A DNA stretch of 64,000 nucleotides from Burkholderiales bacterium (GTDB taxonomy: Bacteria > Pseudomonadota > Gammaproteobacteria > Burkholderiales > WYBJ01): positions 227,646 through 291,645 of the forward strand of contig JADLAC010000002.1 in assembly GCA_020848435.1 (NCBI GenBank). The letters are read 5' to 3'. Shown here in pieces: positions 8,666-17,801 of this stretch (positions are counted from its first letter, which is position 1; each line of letters begins with the position of its first letter). A program made the position numbers and the translations under genes. Below the pieces are notes generated by a model. The model saw only the letters and a program-made list of their open reading frames with translations. It did not search any database and was not told the DNA's origin.

Positions 8666-9628
8666 TCATTGCGGCACGATGCCGTGCTTCCTCATGAGCT
8701 TGCCCCAGCGCTCCACTTCGCGACGGTTCTCTTCGGCGAATTGCTCCGGCGTGGTGGTGCGCGGGATGGAGCCCCCGGCGGCAAGGCGGGCGTTGATTTC
8801 GGGTAGGTTGATGATCTTGACCAGCACGTCGTGCAGCTTGTCGATGATGACGCGCGGCGTGCCGGCGGGCGCCACCAGGCCCTTGAAGTTGCTCGACTCG
8901 AAATCGACGAAGCCTTGCTCCTCGAACGTCGGCACCTCCGCTATGGTGCTCAGACGCTTCGGTCCCGCGAAGCCGAGCATCTTCAGCTTCCCGGCCTTGT
9001 AGTTGCCCATCGCCACGGCGGGATTGATGAACATGAGGTCGTTTCTGCCCGCGACCACTTCCAGCACGGCAGGACCGGCGCCCTTGTAGGGCACGTGCAG
9101 CACGTTGATCTTCATTTGCTCCTGTAGCAGCAGGATCGACAGATGTCCGCCGGAGCCGGCGCCCGACGAGGCGAAATTGATCTTGCCGGGATTGGCGCGA
9201 GCATACGCGATCATTTCCTTCGCGTTGCCGGGAGCGAAGGTCGGATGCGCGATCAGGACGTTCGGCGTCAAGTCGAACTTGGTGATCAGGGCGAAGTCCT
9301 TGACGGGATCGTAAGGGACTTTCGCGTTCAAGAGCGTGGCGAAGACATGGGTATTCGGGGCCGCCACCAGGAAGGTGTAGCCGTCCGGCTCGGCCTTGGC
9401 GACGATTTCACCTGCGATCAGGCCGCCGGCGCCGCCCCTGTTTTCGTAGATGACGGATTGGCCCAGCAGCTCGGCCGCCTTGAGCGCAATCGGCCGCACG
9501 ATGGCGTCGGTGCCGCCGCCGGCCGCATAGGGAATGACCCAGCGCATGGGCTTGCTGGGGTACACCGACTGAGCCTGTACGCTGCCGAGCGCCGCGAGCG
9601 CGAGCGCTGCGATCCATAGTGCACGCAT
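8666..9628 (-). CDS. Bug/TctC-type solute-binding protein (4 of 14)
   Basis: 320 residues from an ATG with AGGAG eight bases upstream. Signal peptide cleaves after VQA (A19). Core motifs are WVIPYAAGGGTDAIVR, VIYENRGGAGG (Y-E-N-R in place of the usual V-D-N-R), AEPDGYTFL and VLHVPYKGAGPAVL. It lies 85 bp downstream of the ADP-forming acyl-CoA synthetase on the same strand and is probably the last gene of that operon. Confidence 0.92.
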   Translation of the reverse strand: MRALWIAALALAALGSVQAQSVYPSKPMRWVIPYAAGGGTDAIVRPIALKAAELLGQSVIYENRGGAGGLIAGEIVAKAEPDGYTFLVAAPNTHVFATLLNAKVPYDPVKDFALITKFDLTPNVLIAHPTFAPGNAKEMIAYARANPGKINFASSGAGSGGHLSILLLQEQMKINVLHVPYKGAGPAVLEVVAGRNDLMFINPAVAMGNYKAGKLKMLGFAGPKRLSTIAEVPTFEEQGFVDFESSNFKGLVAPAGTPRVIIDKLHDVLVKIINLPEINARLAAGGSIPRTTTPEQFAEENRREVERWGKLMRKHGIVPQ

Positions 9629-9713
9629 CGGATGACTCCTCCGTGAACCATCGGTCGGCGCGCCTGCGCGAAACGCAATCGCGCAGGCCGTGACGATGAT
9701 ACCGCAGAGGCGA

Positions 9714-11801
9714 TCAGGCGCGATCGGCGGGGTGTGCGGTCTTGACCAGCGCGTCGACCACGCTAAGACCATGTCGGTTCACGATGACCGGATTGAGCTC
9801 GAATTCCAGCACGTCGGGAGTCGCGAGGCACATGTCCCCGAACCGGACCGTCGCCTGCGCCAGCGCGCTCGTATCGAGGGCGGGCTTGCCTCTGAATCCT
9901 TGCAGTAAGGTCCAGAGCTTGAGCTTGCGCAAGCCGTTCAGGACCTGCGCGGCGGACACCGGCAGGACGAGATGAGTGACGTCCCGGTAGAGCTCGATGG
10001 CGGTGCCGCCTGAGCCGATGGCGAGGACCGGACCGAAGTCCGTTTGTCGCAGGCAGGACAAGACGACTTCCACGCCGTCCTCGATCATCTCCTGCACTAG
10101 CACGCTGGCGCGGGGCTGTTCGAGCCGCCGGCGCAACTCCTCCGCGCAGCGGTCGACTTCCGCCGCCGATCCGACGCACAGCCTGACCAGCCCGAGCTCG
10201 GTCTTGTGCTCGGACGCCGAGGGTAGCACCTTGACGGCTAGCGGATAAGCCATCCCCGCGCAGGCCGATGCCGCGCGATCCTCCGCGCCGAGCACGGCCC
10301 ATTTGGCCGGCGTGAGGCCGGCTTCCTCGCAGAAACGCATAGTCTGCGACCAGTCACGCGGTGCGGTGCGCGCCGGTAGCGCAGGCCGTTCGAGCGCTGC
10401 GGGCAATCGCTGCATACGCTCGCGCTCGTACAGCAGCGACAGCGCGCTCATGGTGAGCGCAGGTTCCGCCGACAGCATCACGCCCGCCTCGCGCAATGCT
10501 TGCCGCGTTTCGAGCGCCATGACTTCGCCGACGAAGCTGACGATGACCGGCAGCTCGCCGGCGACGGACTTGAACACCTCGGCATTCTCGGCGAGACTGC
10601 GCCGCCCGCTGCTGGCGAACTGCACGACGATCGCCTCGGTTCTCGGCTCCGCGCGCAGCGCAAGGCAGGTATTCTTGAAGAGATCGGGATCGCTGTTGAT
10701 CTGTCCCGTGAGATCGACCGGGTTGGCCTTGCGGGCGAACTCGGGCAGGATGTGCTCCAGTCTATCCGCGGTTTCCGCGCCGAATTCCGCCAGCGCTACG
10801 CCCAGCTCGCTGCTGTGGTCGGCAAGGAGCGCGCCCGCGCCGCCGGAGGAGCTCAGCACCGAGACGCCGCCCTTGGGATCGCCGCTCACACGCGGCCTGG
10901 CCAAGAAGGTGAGCGCCTCCAGGGCGGTGAATACTTCGCCCAGGGTGTTGACCGCAATGACGCCGGCCTGCTCCAGCACGTCGGCATAGAGCGCGTGCGC
11001 CGAGGCGATCTTTCCCGTGTGCGAGGCGGTGGCCTGCTGGCCGATCGCCGATCGGCCGGCCTTCAGAGCGACGATTTGAACCCCTCGCTCGCGCGCTCGC
11101 CGCGCGATCGGCAGGATGCGCGCGGCATCGCGCAACCCCTCGATATAAAGGCCGACGGCGCGAACATCGTCCTGCTCGACGATCCAGCCCAAGGCATCGA
11201 GCGCATCGAGACACGTTTCGTTGCCGACGCTCACGATGTAGGCGCAGCCCATGCCGTTGAGCTGCAAGAAGTTGCCCATCGCGCCGGCGAGGGCACCGCT
11301 CTGGCTGACGATCGCGATCGGCGCGTGCTTTATCGTTTCGAGCGCGAGTGATGCCGAACCGAAGCTCAGTATGGCCCGCTGCCGAACGGACCAGACACCT
11401 TGGCAATTCGTACCGAGGACCGCCACGTCGTGCTGCTTCGCCGCTTCGATCAGCCGGCGGGCGTGCGCCTTGCCGCTTTCGATCTCCTCGAAACCGGAGC
11501 TGAAGACGATGGCGTTGCGGATGCCCCGTGCGCCGCACTGCGCGATGATGGCGGGGACGGTGGGCGCGGGCGTGATCACCAGCGCGACATCGGGCGCTTC
11601 GGGCAGCTCGCCTAGGGATGGGTACGCTTCGAGACCCTCGATCTCGGCGTGGCTGGGGCTCACTGGGTAGACGCGTCCGCCGAAGTCGTGCTTGAGCACG
11701 ACTCTGACGAGCGTATTGCGGGAGCTGCCGCGCCGAGGCGATGCGCCGATGATGGCGACGCTGCGAGGCCGCATGAAGTGGTCGAATGTGCTCTTATCCA
11801 T
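9714..11801 (-). CDS. ADP-forming acyl-CoA synthetase (acetate-CoA ligase type), fused alpha-beta
   Basis: 695 residues. The order is CoA-binding Rossmann domain (SVAIIGASPRRGSSRNT), succinyl-CoA-ligase-like domains with the phosphohistidine loop SHTGKIAS (H261) and GTNCQGVWS, then a C-terminal ATP-grasp domain (AVKVLPSASEHKTELG, VLVQEMIEDGVEVVLS, AIGSGGTAIELYRD). Such enzymes interconvert acyl-CoA plus ADP and acid plus ATP. ATG at 11801 is chosen because the first conserved strand begins 14 residues later; the ribosome site is weak. It lies 89 bp behind the acyl-CoA dehydrogenase. A paralogue is at 45336. Confidence 0.9.
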   Translation of the reverse strand: MDKSTFDHFMRPRSVAIIGASPRRGSSRNTLVRVVLKHDFGGRVYPVSPSHAEIEGLEAYPSLGELPEAPDVALVITPAPTVPAIIAQCGARGIRNAIVFSSGFEEIESGKAHARRLIEAAKQHDVAVLGTNCQGVWSVRQRAILSFGSASLALETIKHAPIAIVSQSGALAGAMGNFLQLNGMGCAYIVSVGNETCLDALDALGWIVEQDDVRAVGLYIEGLRDAARILPIARRARERGVQIVALKAGRSAIGQQATASHTGKIASAHALYADVLEQAGVIAVNTLGEVFTALEALTFLARPRVSGDPKGGVSVLSSSGGAGALLADHSSELGVALAEFGAETADRLEHILPEFARKANPVDLTGQINSDPDLFKNTCLALRAEPRTEAIVVQFASSGRRSLAENAEVFKSVAGELPVIVSFVGEVMALETRQALREAGVMLSAEPALTMSALSLLYERERMQRLPAALERPALPARTAPRDWSQTMRFCEEAGLTPAKWAVLGAEDRAASACAGMAYPLAVKVLPSASEHKTELGLVRLCVGSAAEVDRCAEELRRRLEQPRASVLVQEMIEDGVEVVLSCLRQTDFGPVLAIGSGGTAIELYRDVTHLVLPVSAAQVLNGLRKLKLWTLLQGFRGKPALDTSALAQATVRFGDMCLATPDVLEFELNPVIVNRHGLSVVDALVKTAHPADRA

Positions 11802-11890
11802 GATGCCGTGTGACCTTGCCGTACGCTCCTCGTCCGGGTCGAGCCTGGGCGTAAACCAAGCCCGACCCCGGGCCAATGCGGGTCTGCTGC

Positions 11891-13108
11891 TCAGCCGGGT
11901 TGGCCGCCGCTCTTGCGCACCTCGCGCAGCCCGGTCTTGCCATGATGGCGGTCAGCGAGCTTGTAGCCCAATGCGTCCTCGGCAATGAGGATCTTCTGCA
12001 CATTGGCCGAGCCCTCGCCGGTAAAGAACAGGTCGGCGTACGACTTCAGCCACGACACCCGGTATTCCTTGGCGAGCCCATAGCCGCCGAAAATCTGCAT
12101 CGCCTTGTCCGCGCACGACTTGGCGCTGAGCGAGGCGTGGTATTTGGCGATGGCCGCGATGCGGTTCGATGGCAGCGCGTTGTCCATCGACTGCGCGGCG
12201 TTGTAGACCAAGGCGCGCGTAGCTTCTATCGCCGTTGCCATCTCGGCGATCTCGGATTGGATCATCTGAAAGTGGCCGATCGGCTGACCGCGCAAGCTGC
12301 GCTCGTTGGCGTAGCGCACGGCGTCCTCGAAGCAAGCCCGCGCGATACCCAAGGCTTTGCCAGCGACGGTGACGCGTCCGGCTTGCAGCGCGCGCATGGC
12401 GATCTTGAAGCCGGCGCCTTCCTCGCCCAGCCGGTTTTCCACGGGAACGACGAAGTCATCGAGGAATAGAACGTTGGTACGAAGTGCGTTGGACAAGCCG
12501 AGCATGTCGATCGGCTGCGCCCTCCAGCCTGGATATTTTTTGGGCTCCACGATGAAACCGGTGATCCCGCGCGCGCCGGCGTCGCGCTCGGTCTTGGCGA
12601 ACAAGACCCCCACGTCGGTTTCGTTGGCGATGGAAGCGAACATCTTCTGTCCGCTGATGCGGTAGACGTCGCCGTCACGGCGCGCGAAGGTTTGCATCGC
12701 GCCGGCAGCGTCCGAGCCGCCGCCTGCCTCGGTGAGCGACATCATGCCGATCGTCTTGCCGGCCAGCAGATCGGGGACGTACTTGCGGATCTGTTCCTGC
12801 GTACCGCCGAAGTAGATGCAGCTCGGACAGGTCGAGCCCTGCTGGTTGTTGCACGCGGAGAAGCGCACGTCGTTGCGCGCCATTTCCTCCTGGATCACCG
12901 TTGCGGCCAGGTAGCCCATGTTGCTGCCGCCCACCGTTTCCGGGAAAACCGCGCCGTACAGACCGGCTTCCCCTGCCTTCCTGACCAGCGCGCGCGGAAA
13001 CTCGCCGCGCCGCTCGTAGCCCTCCATCACCGGTGCGACCTCGGTTTGCATGAAGCGAATGACCGTGTCGCGTACTGCTTCGATGTGCTCGTATATCGCG
13101 GGATCCAT
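11891..13108 (-). CDS. Acyl-CoA dehydrogenase
   Basis: 405 residues, ATG with AAGGAGC upstream. Typical three-domain FAD enzyme: N-terminal helices, a middle beta-domain with MMSLTEAGGGSDAAG and the C-terminal helical domain ending in QIFGGYGLAKEYRV. The catalytic base is probably the glutamate of FTGEGSANVQ, about residue 365, the position used by short-chain-type members. It would oxidise an acyl-CoA to the 2-enoyl-CoA. It precedes the acyl-CoA synthetase in a minus-strand operon downstream of an IclR regulator. Confidence 0.93.
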   Translation of the reverse strand: MDPAIYEHIEAVRDTVIRFMQTEVAPVMEGYERRGEFPRALVRKAGEAGLYGAVFPETVGGSNMGYLAATVIQEEMARNDVRFSACNNQQGSTCPSCIYFGGTQEQIRKYVPDLLAGKTIGMMSLTEAGGGSDAAGAMQTFARRDGDVYRISGQKMFASIANETDVGVLFAKTERDAGARGITGFIVEPKKYPGWRAQPIDMLGLSNALRTNVLFLDDFVVPVENRLGEEGAGFKIAMRALQAGRVTVAGKALGIARACFEDAVRYANERSLRGQPIGHFQMIQSEIAEMATAIEATRALVYNAAQSMDNALPSNRIAAIAKYHASLSAKSCADKAMQIFGGYGLAKEYRVSWLKSYADLFFTGEGSANVQKILIAEDALGYKLADRHHGKTGLREVRKSGGQPG

Positions 13109-13196
13109 TGGCTGCTCCTTGACCGTTGTGCGCTCGGCGAGCCCGCTACGTTGCCGGGGCTGGGACGAACCGTTCGATTACCTACTGAGATGGCGG

Positions 13197-13220
13197 CGGC
13201 GAAGGCGTGACGCTTCGCCG
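13197..13220 (-). terminator. Hairpin between Bug and acyl-CoA dehydrogenase genes
   Basis: CGGCGAAG and CTTCGCCG form an 8-bp stem around an 8-base loop, 36 bases beyond the Bug stop on the minus strand. There is no T-run, so it could be a weak terminator or an mRNA-stabilising hairpin inside the operon. Confidence 0.4.
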
Positions 13221-13255
13221 TTCGGACGCGGCAGCCGCGCATGCGAACCGCGGAG

Positions 13256-14233
13256 CTACTGCAGCGGGATGCTCGCGGACTTGATCACCTTGGCCCACTT
13301 GGCCACCTCCTCCGCCACCATTGCCGCCAGCGCTTCGGGAGTGCCCGTCGACTCCTGCAGTCCCTGGCGTTCGAAGATCTCCAGCGCGTCGGTCTGTTTC
13401 AACGCCTTACCGAGTTGCTCGCTGATACGCTGCACGGTCGCCGGGGGCGTACCCGCCGGCGCGAACATCGCGTTCCAGGAGTTGACCTCGTAGCCGGGGA
13501 CCGTCTCGGCGATCGTCGGCGCCTGCGGCAAGCCCGGAAAGCGCTTGGCGCCCGTGACCCCGAGCAGGACGAGCTTGCGGACTTGCACCAAGGGCACCAC
13601 GGTCGTGCTGCCGAATGCGAGCGCGACCTCGCCGGAAAGCAGCGCGGGCAACTGCTGGCCCGTTCCCTTGAACGCGACGTGGGTCATCCGAGTGCCTGTC
13701 ATATGGGCAAGCAGCTCTCCGGAGATGTGCGTCGTCGTTCCCGTCCCGGCGGAGGAATAATTGACGTGACCGGGCTTGGACTTGGCGAGTGCCACCAATT
13801 CCTTCACCGAGCGCACGGGAAGCGATGGGTGGCAGACGAGAAACAGCATGTACGACGTCATCGCGCTCACCGGTGCGAAGTCCTTGAGCGCATCGTAGGG
13901 CGCGCGCCGGTACAGGCTCGGATTGACGGAAAAGGCGCTTGGCGCCACCAACAGCACGTGGCCGTCGGGGGGCGATTTCGCCACCAGCTCGGCAGCGATG
14001 TTGCCGCCCGCGCCCGGCCGGTTTTCGACGATCACCGGCTGGCCCAGCGCGGCGCTCAGCTTGTTCGCCGCCAGGCGCGCGACGAGGTCGGTGGAGCCGC
14101 CTGCGGCGAACCCCACCACGATGCGAACGGGTTTGGTGGGATAGCTCTGCGCGAACGCCGTCACGGGCAGGACGAGCCCGGCGATTGCCGCAAGCTCGAT
14201 CAGCGCTGGATGATGTGAGCGGCTGCCTCGCAT
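13256..14233 (-). CDS. Bug/TctC-type solute-binding protein (5 of 14)
   Basis: 325 residues, ATG start with a modest GAGGAC site. Signal peptide ends at AFA (A28). Motifs: YPTKPVRIVVGFAAGGSTD, VIVENRPGAGGNIAAE and MTHVAFKGTGQQL, where F replaces the common Y of HVPYKG. It follows the IclR gene by 72 bp on the same strand and precedes the acyl-CoA dehydrogenase, so it probably belongs to the IclR-controlled unit. Confidence 0.92.
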   Translation of the reverse strand: MRGSRSHHPALIELAAIAGLVLPVTAFAQSYPTKPVRIVVGFAAGGSTDLVARLAANKLSAALGQPVIVENRPGAGGNIAAELVAKSPPDGHVLLVAPSAFSVNPSLYRRAPYDALKDFAPVSAMTSYMLFLVCHPSLPVRSVKELVALAKSKPGHVNYSSAGTGTTTHISGELLAHMTGTRMTHVAFKGTGQQLPALLSGEVALAFGSTTVVPLVQVRKLVLLGVTGAKRFPGLPQAPTIAETVPGYEVNSWNAMFAPAGTPPATVQRISEQLGKALKQTDALEIFERQGLQESTGTPEALAAMVAEEVAKWAKVIKSASIPLQ

Positions 14234-14305
14234 TTGCTTAGTCCTCGTATCGAGTTGTTTCAGCGGTGGTGCGGTGGCGACACGGATCCGGCGGCTCGTT
14301 GCAGG

Positions 14306-15250
14306 CTAGCGGTGGTTGGCCACGTGTCGCTGCCGCGGCACGCGTACATCCATCGCCGTGTCTTTCGCTTTCGGCTCGACTGCGGCTATCGCCGTCGGGC
14401 TGCCGTTCGCACCCATGCGCCGCGAAATGTCGCGGCTGGTCTGCAACAGCAGCGGCACGAGCTCGTGGATCCTGGGCTTCAGGCGCACGGTGGGAGCGGT
14501 GATCGTGACGCAATACTTGGCCGTGTCGCTCGCGTCCCACACCGGGGCCGCGATAGCGCTCAATCCCAGCACCCGTTCGCCATGGGAAACGCAATAGCCG
14601 TCTTTCCTGATCTTCGAAAGCTCGCCCGCGATGTCCTCGCGCTTGCGCGCGGTCGCTTTCGCCACGGGGCCGAGCAAACGCTCCAGCTCCTTGCTCGGGA
14701 AATGCGCCATGAGCGTCTTGCCGGTGGCGCCGCGGCCATTGAACGTGACGTATTGACCCTGGCGTGCCATGCTCATGAGGGGCGAGGGCGTGTCGATCAC
14801 GTCGATACACACGCGCTCGCGTTCGCTGGCCACGTTCAAGGTGATGGTTTCGTTGGTGCGCCGCGCGAGCTCCACCAGCAGCGGCCGGGCGATCTGCCTG
14901 ATGCTCAGCGTGCTCATCACCATCCCGGCGAGGCGCGTGAAGCGAAATGACAGGCAGTACTTCTGATCTTCGAGTCGTATGACATAGCCGCACTGTTCGA
15001 GGCTCTGGACGATCCTGAAGGTCGTGGACTTCGCCAAGCCGATGCTGCCGGCGATCTCGTGCAGCGCGAGGGCGGGACGTTGCGGCGTGAAGGATTCGAA
15101 TACCGCTACCACGCGCTGCACGCCGCGCATGGTCGTCTTCGCGGCTGCGCCGGCGTCGGGCGCCCTGGGGGTTACGGCTACGCGCTTGCTCGGCATATTG
15201 GCTGCGGCTTCGAATCCATTTGCAGGGGCATGGCTCGGCATTCCATTCAC
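14306..15250 (-). CDS. IclR-family transcriptional regulator
   Basis: Up to 314 residues. An N-terminal tail of about 40 residues precedes the winged helix-turn-helix (RVVAVFESFTP, LALHEIAGSIGLAKSTTFRI), which is followed by the effector-binding domain (ARRTNETITLNVA, GRGATGKTLMAHF, GYCVSHGERVLGLSAIAAPV). A tail past DISRRMGANG is long for the family. The start is either GTG at 15250 or ATG at 15241; neither has a strong ribosome site. A perfect 8-bp inverted repeat overlaps this start, and the crotonase operon is transcribed divergently, so both autoregulation and control of that operon are likely. Confidence 0.9.
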   Translation of the reverse strand: MNGMPSHAPANGFEAAANMPSKRVAVTPRAPDAGAAAKTTMRGVQRVVAVFESFTPQRPALALHEIAGSIGLAKSTTFRIVQSLEQCGYVIRLEDQKYCLSFRFTRLAGMVMSTLSIRQIARPLLVELARRTNETITLNVASERERVCIDVIDTPSPLMSMARQGQYVTFNGRGATGKTLMAHFPSKELERLLGPVAKATARKREDIAGELSKIRKDGYCVSHGERVLGLSAIAAPVWDASDTAKYCVTITAPTVRLKPRIHELVPLLLQTSRDISRRMGANGSPTAIAAVEPKAKDTAMDVRVPRQRHVANHR

Positions 15251-15258
15251 TGGAATGC
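15238..15258. promoter_or_regulatory. Perfect palindrome overlapping the IclR start: probable operator
   Basis: GCATTCCA (15238-15245) and TGGAATGC (15251-15258) separated by 5 bp. The repeat covers the IclR start codon and lies 12 bp upstream of the -35 box of the divergent crotonase operon, a position fit for controlling both. IclR proteins commonly bind palindromes of about this size; binding here is inferred. Confidence 0.6.
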
Positions 15259-15269
15259 GTTCTGAAAAA

Positions 15270-15298
15270 TTGACACTCGTGAGTATATCTTCTAGAGT
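15270..15298 (+). promoter_or_regulatory. Sigma-70-like promoter of the crotonase-thiolase operon
   Basis: Consensus TTGACA at 15270-15275, 17-bp spacer, then TAGAGT at 15293-15298. It lies 119 bp before the crotonase ATG and next to the IclR-type palindrome. Confidence 0.6.
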
Positions 15299-15416
15299 CC
15301 TGGCATGTCGACGTGCGGCTCTCGGCCGCGTTGCCGGCCGTCAACACCCCCCGGTCGGCGCGCGGCGAAACGCAGCCGATGCCGTCCGCCGTCCCTCGTG
15401 AGGAGCCTTGGCGCAT

Positions 15417-16205
15417 ATGTCGCAATTCCTGCTGTCGGAGGTCGTCGACAAGGTCGCGACCATCCGGCTGAACCGTCCGGAGAAGCTGAATGCCTTTACC
15501 GACGACATGATCGCCGCGTGGATAGATCTGCTGGAGCGCTATCGCACAGCCGATGACGTGCACGTGATCGTGATCACCGGCAGCGGCCGCGCCTTCAGCA
15601 CGGGGGGGGACGTCGGCAAGTTCGCCGATTACGCGGCCAATACCGCCGCGGGCATCAAGGCGCGTCTGACCGAGAACGTGCAGCGCCTCGTGCTCAAGGT
15701 GCGTGAGATCGACAAGCCCGTCATTGCCGCGGTGAACGGGCTCGCAACCGGCGGCGGCGTGGATGTTGCGCTGATGTGCGATGTGCGCTTCGCCGCACGC
15801 AGCGCGCGCCTGGCCGAGACCTACGTGCGCATGGGTCTCATCCCCGGCGCGGGAGGTGCCTACTTCCTGCCGCGGCTCGTCGGCGCCGCCAAGGCGCTGG
15901 AGCTGTTCTGGAGCTCCGAGCCCATAGGCGCCGAAGAGGCACTGCGCATCGGCCTCGTCAACCGCGTATTCGACGACGATCGCCTCGCCGAGGAGACGCA
16001 GGCTTTCGCGCGCAAGCTGGCGCAGGGGGCGCCGCTCGCGATGCGGCTGGTGAAGAAGATCTTGTATCAGGGTCTCGAATCGGATCTGCGCGCCGCACTC
16101 GACCTGGCCGCATCGAACATGCCGGTGGTGCGCATGAGCGAGGACCACAAGGAAGCCGTCGCGGCTTTCCGTGAGAAGCGCGAGCCGGTGTTCACCGGCC
16201 GCTAA
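15417..16205 (+). CDS. Enoyl-CoA hydratase/isomerase (crotonase family)
   Basis: 262 residues from ATG at 15417, 11 bases after AGGAG; an in-frame TTG at 15408 is too close to that site. Crotonase fold with both oxyanion-hole segments, GRAFSTGGDVGKF and GLATGGGVDVALMCD, and RFAARSARLAETYVRMGL. First gene of an operon running to 21488. It would hydrate or isomerise an enoyl-CoA; the substrate is unknown. Confidence 0.92.
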   Translation: MSQFLLSEVVDKVATIRLNRPEKLNAFTDDMIAAWIDLLERYRTADDVHVIVITGSGRAFSTGGDVGKFADYAANTAAGIKARLTENVQRLVLKVREIDKPVIAAVNGLATGGGVDVALMCDVRFAARSARLAETYVRMGLIPGAGGAYFLPRLVGAAKALELFWSSEPIGAEEALRIGLVNRVFDDDRLAEETQAFARKLAQGAPLAMRLVKKILYQGLESDLRAALDLAASNMPVVRMSEDHKEAVAAFREKREPVFTGR

Positions 16206-16227
16206 GAGACCCGCGCGGAGGATCGAC

Positions 16228-16644
16228 ATGGCCAACGAATCCGGGTATCCGGCGCCCGTCCCGAACGCCGACTCGAAGCCCTACTGGGAAGCGGCCACCC
16301 GCGAAGAGCTCGTGCTCAAGCGCTGTAGCAGTTGCGGGAAGCATCATTTTCCGCCCCGGCATCTTTGCCCCGCTTGCTGGTCGGACAAGCTGGAGTGGAC
16401 CAAGAGCGCCGGCACGGGCGTCGTCTATACCTTCACGATCATGCAGCGCGCGCCGATGCCGGTGTTCGCGCAACGCGTCCCCTACGTGGTCGCATTGGTG
16501 GACCTCGAAGAGGGGCCGCGCATGATGGCGAACATCGTCGGCGACGACGCCCTGCAAACGACGGTCGGCGAGCGCGTTCACGTGTGCTTCGAAGAGCGCG
16601 CCGGCGGTGCGAAGCTGCCGCAATTCAGGCGCGGAACGCGATAG
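16228..16644 (+). CDS. DUF35 zinc-ribbon / OB-fold protein
   Basis: 138 residues, ATG with GCGGAGGA upstream. Zinc ribbon with CSSC and CPAC pairs, then OB-fold strands (VVYTFTIMQRAPMPVF, PYVVALVDLEEGPRMM). Expected to partner the SCP2-type thiolase at 17802, although here the Bug gene is inserted between the two. Similar in size and layout to the protein at 495. Confidence 0.88.
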   Translation: MANESGYPAPVPNADSKPYWEAATREELVLKRCSSCGKHHFPPRHLCPACWSDKLEWTKSAGTGVVYTFTIMQRAPMPVFAQRVPYVVALVDLEEGPRMMANIVGDDALQTTVGERVHVCFEERAGGAKLPQFRRGTR

Positions 16645-16647
16645 CCG

Positions 16648-17631
16648 ATGCGCTTCCAATACGCGTCCGCGGCGTGCGTCGCGCTGTGCCTCGCATCGCC
16701 ATCCACGCCATCCCTTGCGCAAGGCAAGCTCGACTATGGCTCGCGGCCCATTCGGCTGGTGGTGCCGGTGGCCGCGGGCGGCGGCACGGATACCGTTGCG
16801 CGCATCGTCGCGGCCGGGCTCGAAACGACCGGGCTTCGCAGCGTAATCGACAACCGCGGCGGTGCCGGCGGCGTGATCGGTACCGAAACCGTGGCGCGGG
16901 CGAGCCCCGACGGTTACACGCTGCTTTTCGCTTACGCCTCGCATACCACCGCGCCCTTCTTGGCGAAGGTGCCCTACGATGCGGATCGCGATTTCTTTCC
17001 GGTCACCCAGGTCGGCGTCAGCCCGTTGCTATTGCTCGTCAACCCGGCGTTGCCGGTCGCCAACGTGAAGGAATTGATCGCGCTGGCCAAGTCCAAACCG
17101 AGGGGGCTCAATGTCGGCATCGCCACGGCGGGCAGCGCGGGGCACTTGTCGGCCGAGCTCTTCAAGCTGCGTACCGGCACCTCCGATTCGATCGTGTCCG
17201 TGATCTACAAGGGCGGTGCGGCCGTTCAGATCGCGCTGCTTTCGAACGAGGTCCAGCTGTTCTTCGCCAGCGCGATCACGGCCGTGCCATATGTCAAGTC
17301 GGGCAAGGTCAGAAGTCTCGCGACTTCCGCCAGGCAAAGGCTGGCGAGCTTCCCGGAGGTGCCGACCCTGGGAGAGCTCGGTATTGCCATCGACGCCGCG
17401 ACGCCATGGCAGGGCATGCTGGCGCCGGCCAAGACGCCGAACGCCATCGTCATGCAGCTCTACGAAGAAGTGGCGAAGGTTCTGAAACGGCCGGACATCA
17501 TCGAGCGGCTCGCCGCTGCAGGCACCGATCCCGTAGGCAGTACGCCGGCCGAGTTCCGGGCGAAGATCAAGCGCGAGCTGGACGAGTTCGGCAAGCTCAT
17601 ACCCACGCTCAAGCTCAAGGGCGTGAGCTGA
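16648..17631 (+). CDS. Bug/TctC-type solute-binding protein (6 of 14)
   Basis: 327 residues, ATG three bases after the DUF35 stop, so probably coupled. Signal peptide ends at SLA (A24). Motifs: SRPIRLVVPVAAGGGTD, VIDNRGGAGGVIGTE, ASPDGYTLL and VSVIYKGGAAVQIAL, a divergent version of the usual HVPYKGGGPA. Embedded in the crotonase-thiolase operon. Confidence 0.92.
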   Translation: MRFQYASAACVALCLASPSTPSLAQGKLDYGSRPIRLVVPVAAGGGTDTVARIVAAGLETTGLRSVIDNRGGAGGVIGTETVARASPDGYTLLFAYASHTTAPFLAKVPYDADRDFFPVTQVGVSPLLLLVNPALPVANVKELIALAKSKPRGLNVGIATAGSAGHLSAELFKLRTGTSDSIVSVIYKGGAAVQIALLSNEVQLFFASAITAVPYVKSGKVRSLATSARQRLASFPEVPTLGELGIAIDAATPWQGMLAPAKTPNAIVMQLYEEVAKVLKRPDIIERLAAAGTDPVGSTPAEFRAKIKRELDEFGKLIPTLKLKGVS

Positions 17632-17672
17632 TGGATCTCGCCGTCGCGGCACCATGGCGGCTGCTCGGCTTG

Positions 17673-17691
17673 CCAATATTCCCGATATTGG
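17673..17691 (+). terminator. AT-rich hairpin between Bug and thiolase genes
   Basis: CCAATAT and ATATTGG form a perfect 7-bp stem around TCCCG, 42 bases after the Bug stop. No T-run follows, so partial termination or mRNA processing is possible. The AT-rich palindrome is conspicuous in its GC-rich setting. Confidence 0.35.
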
Positions 17692-17801
17692 TCTGCACCG
17701 AGCGCCTTGCCTGCGGCGTTGTGGGCACAACGCATCGCGCGAAATCAAGTCCGACAGGCTCCTAGAGCCGTCACAAGACATTGCCGCATGAGGCCAGATC
17801 G

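Noticed and set aside
14238..16235. 665-codon minus-strand open frame
   Set aside because: Covers the real IclR and crotonase genes out of frame; no recognisable domain.
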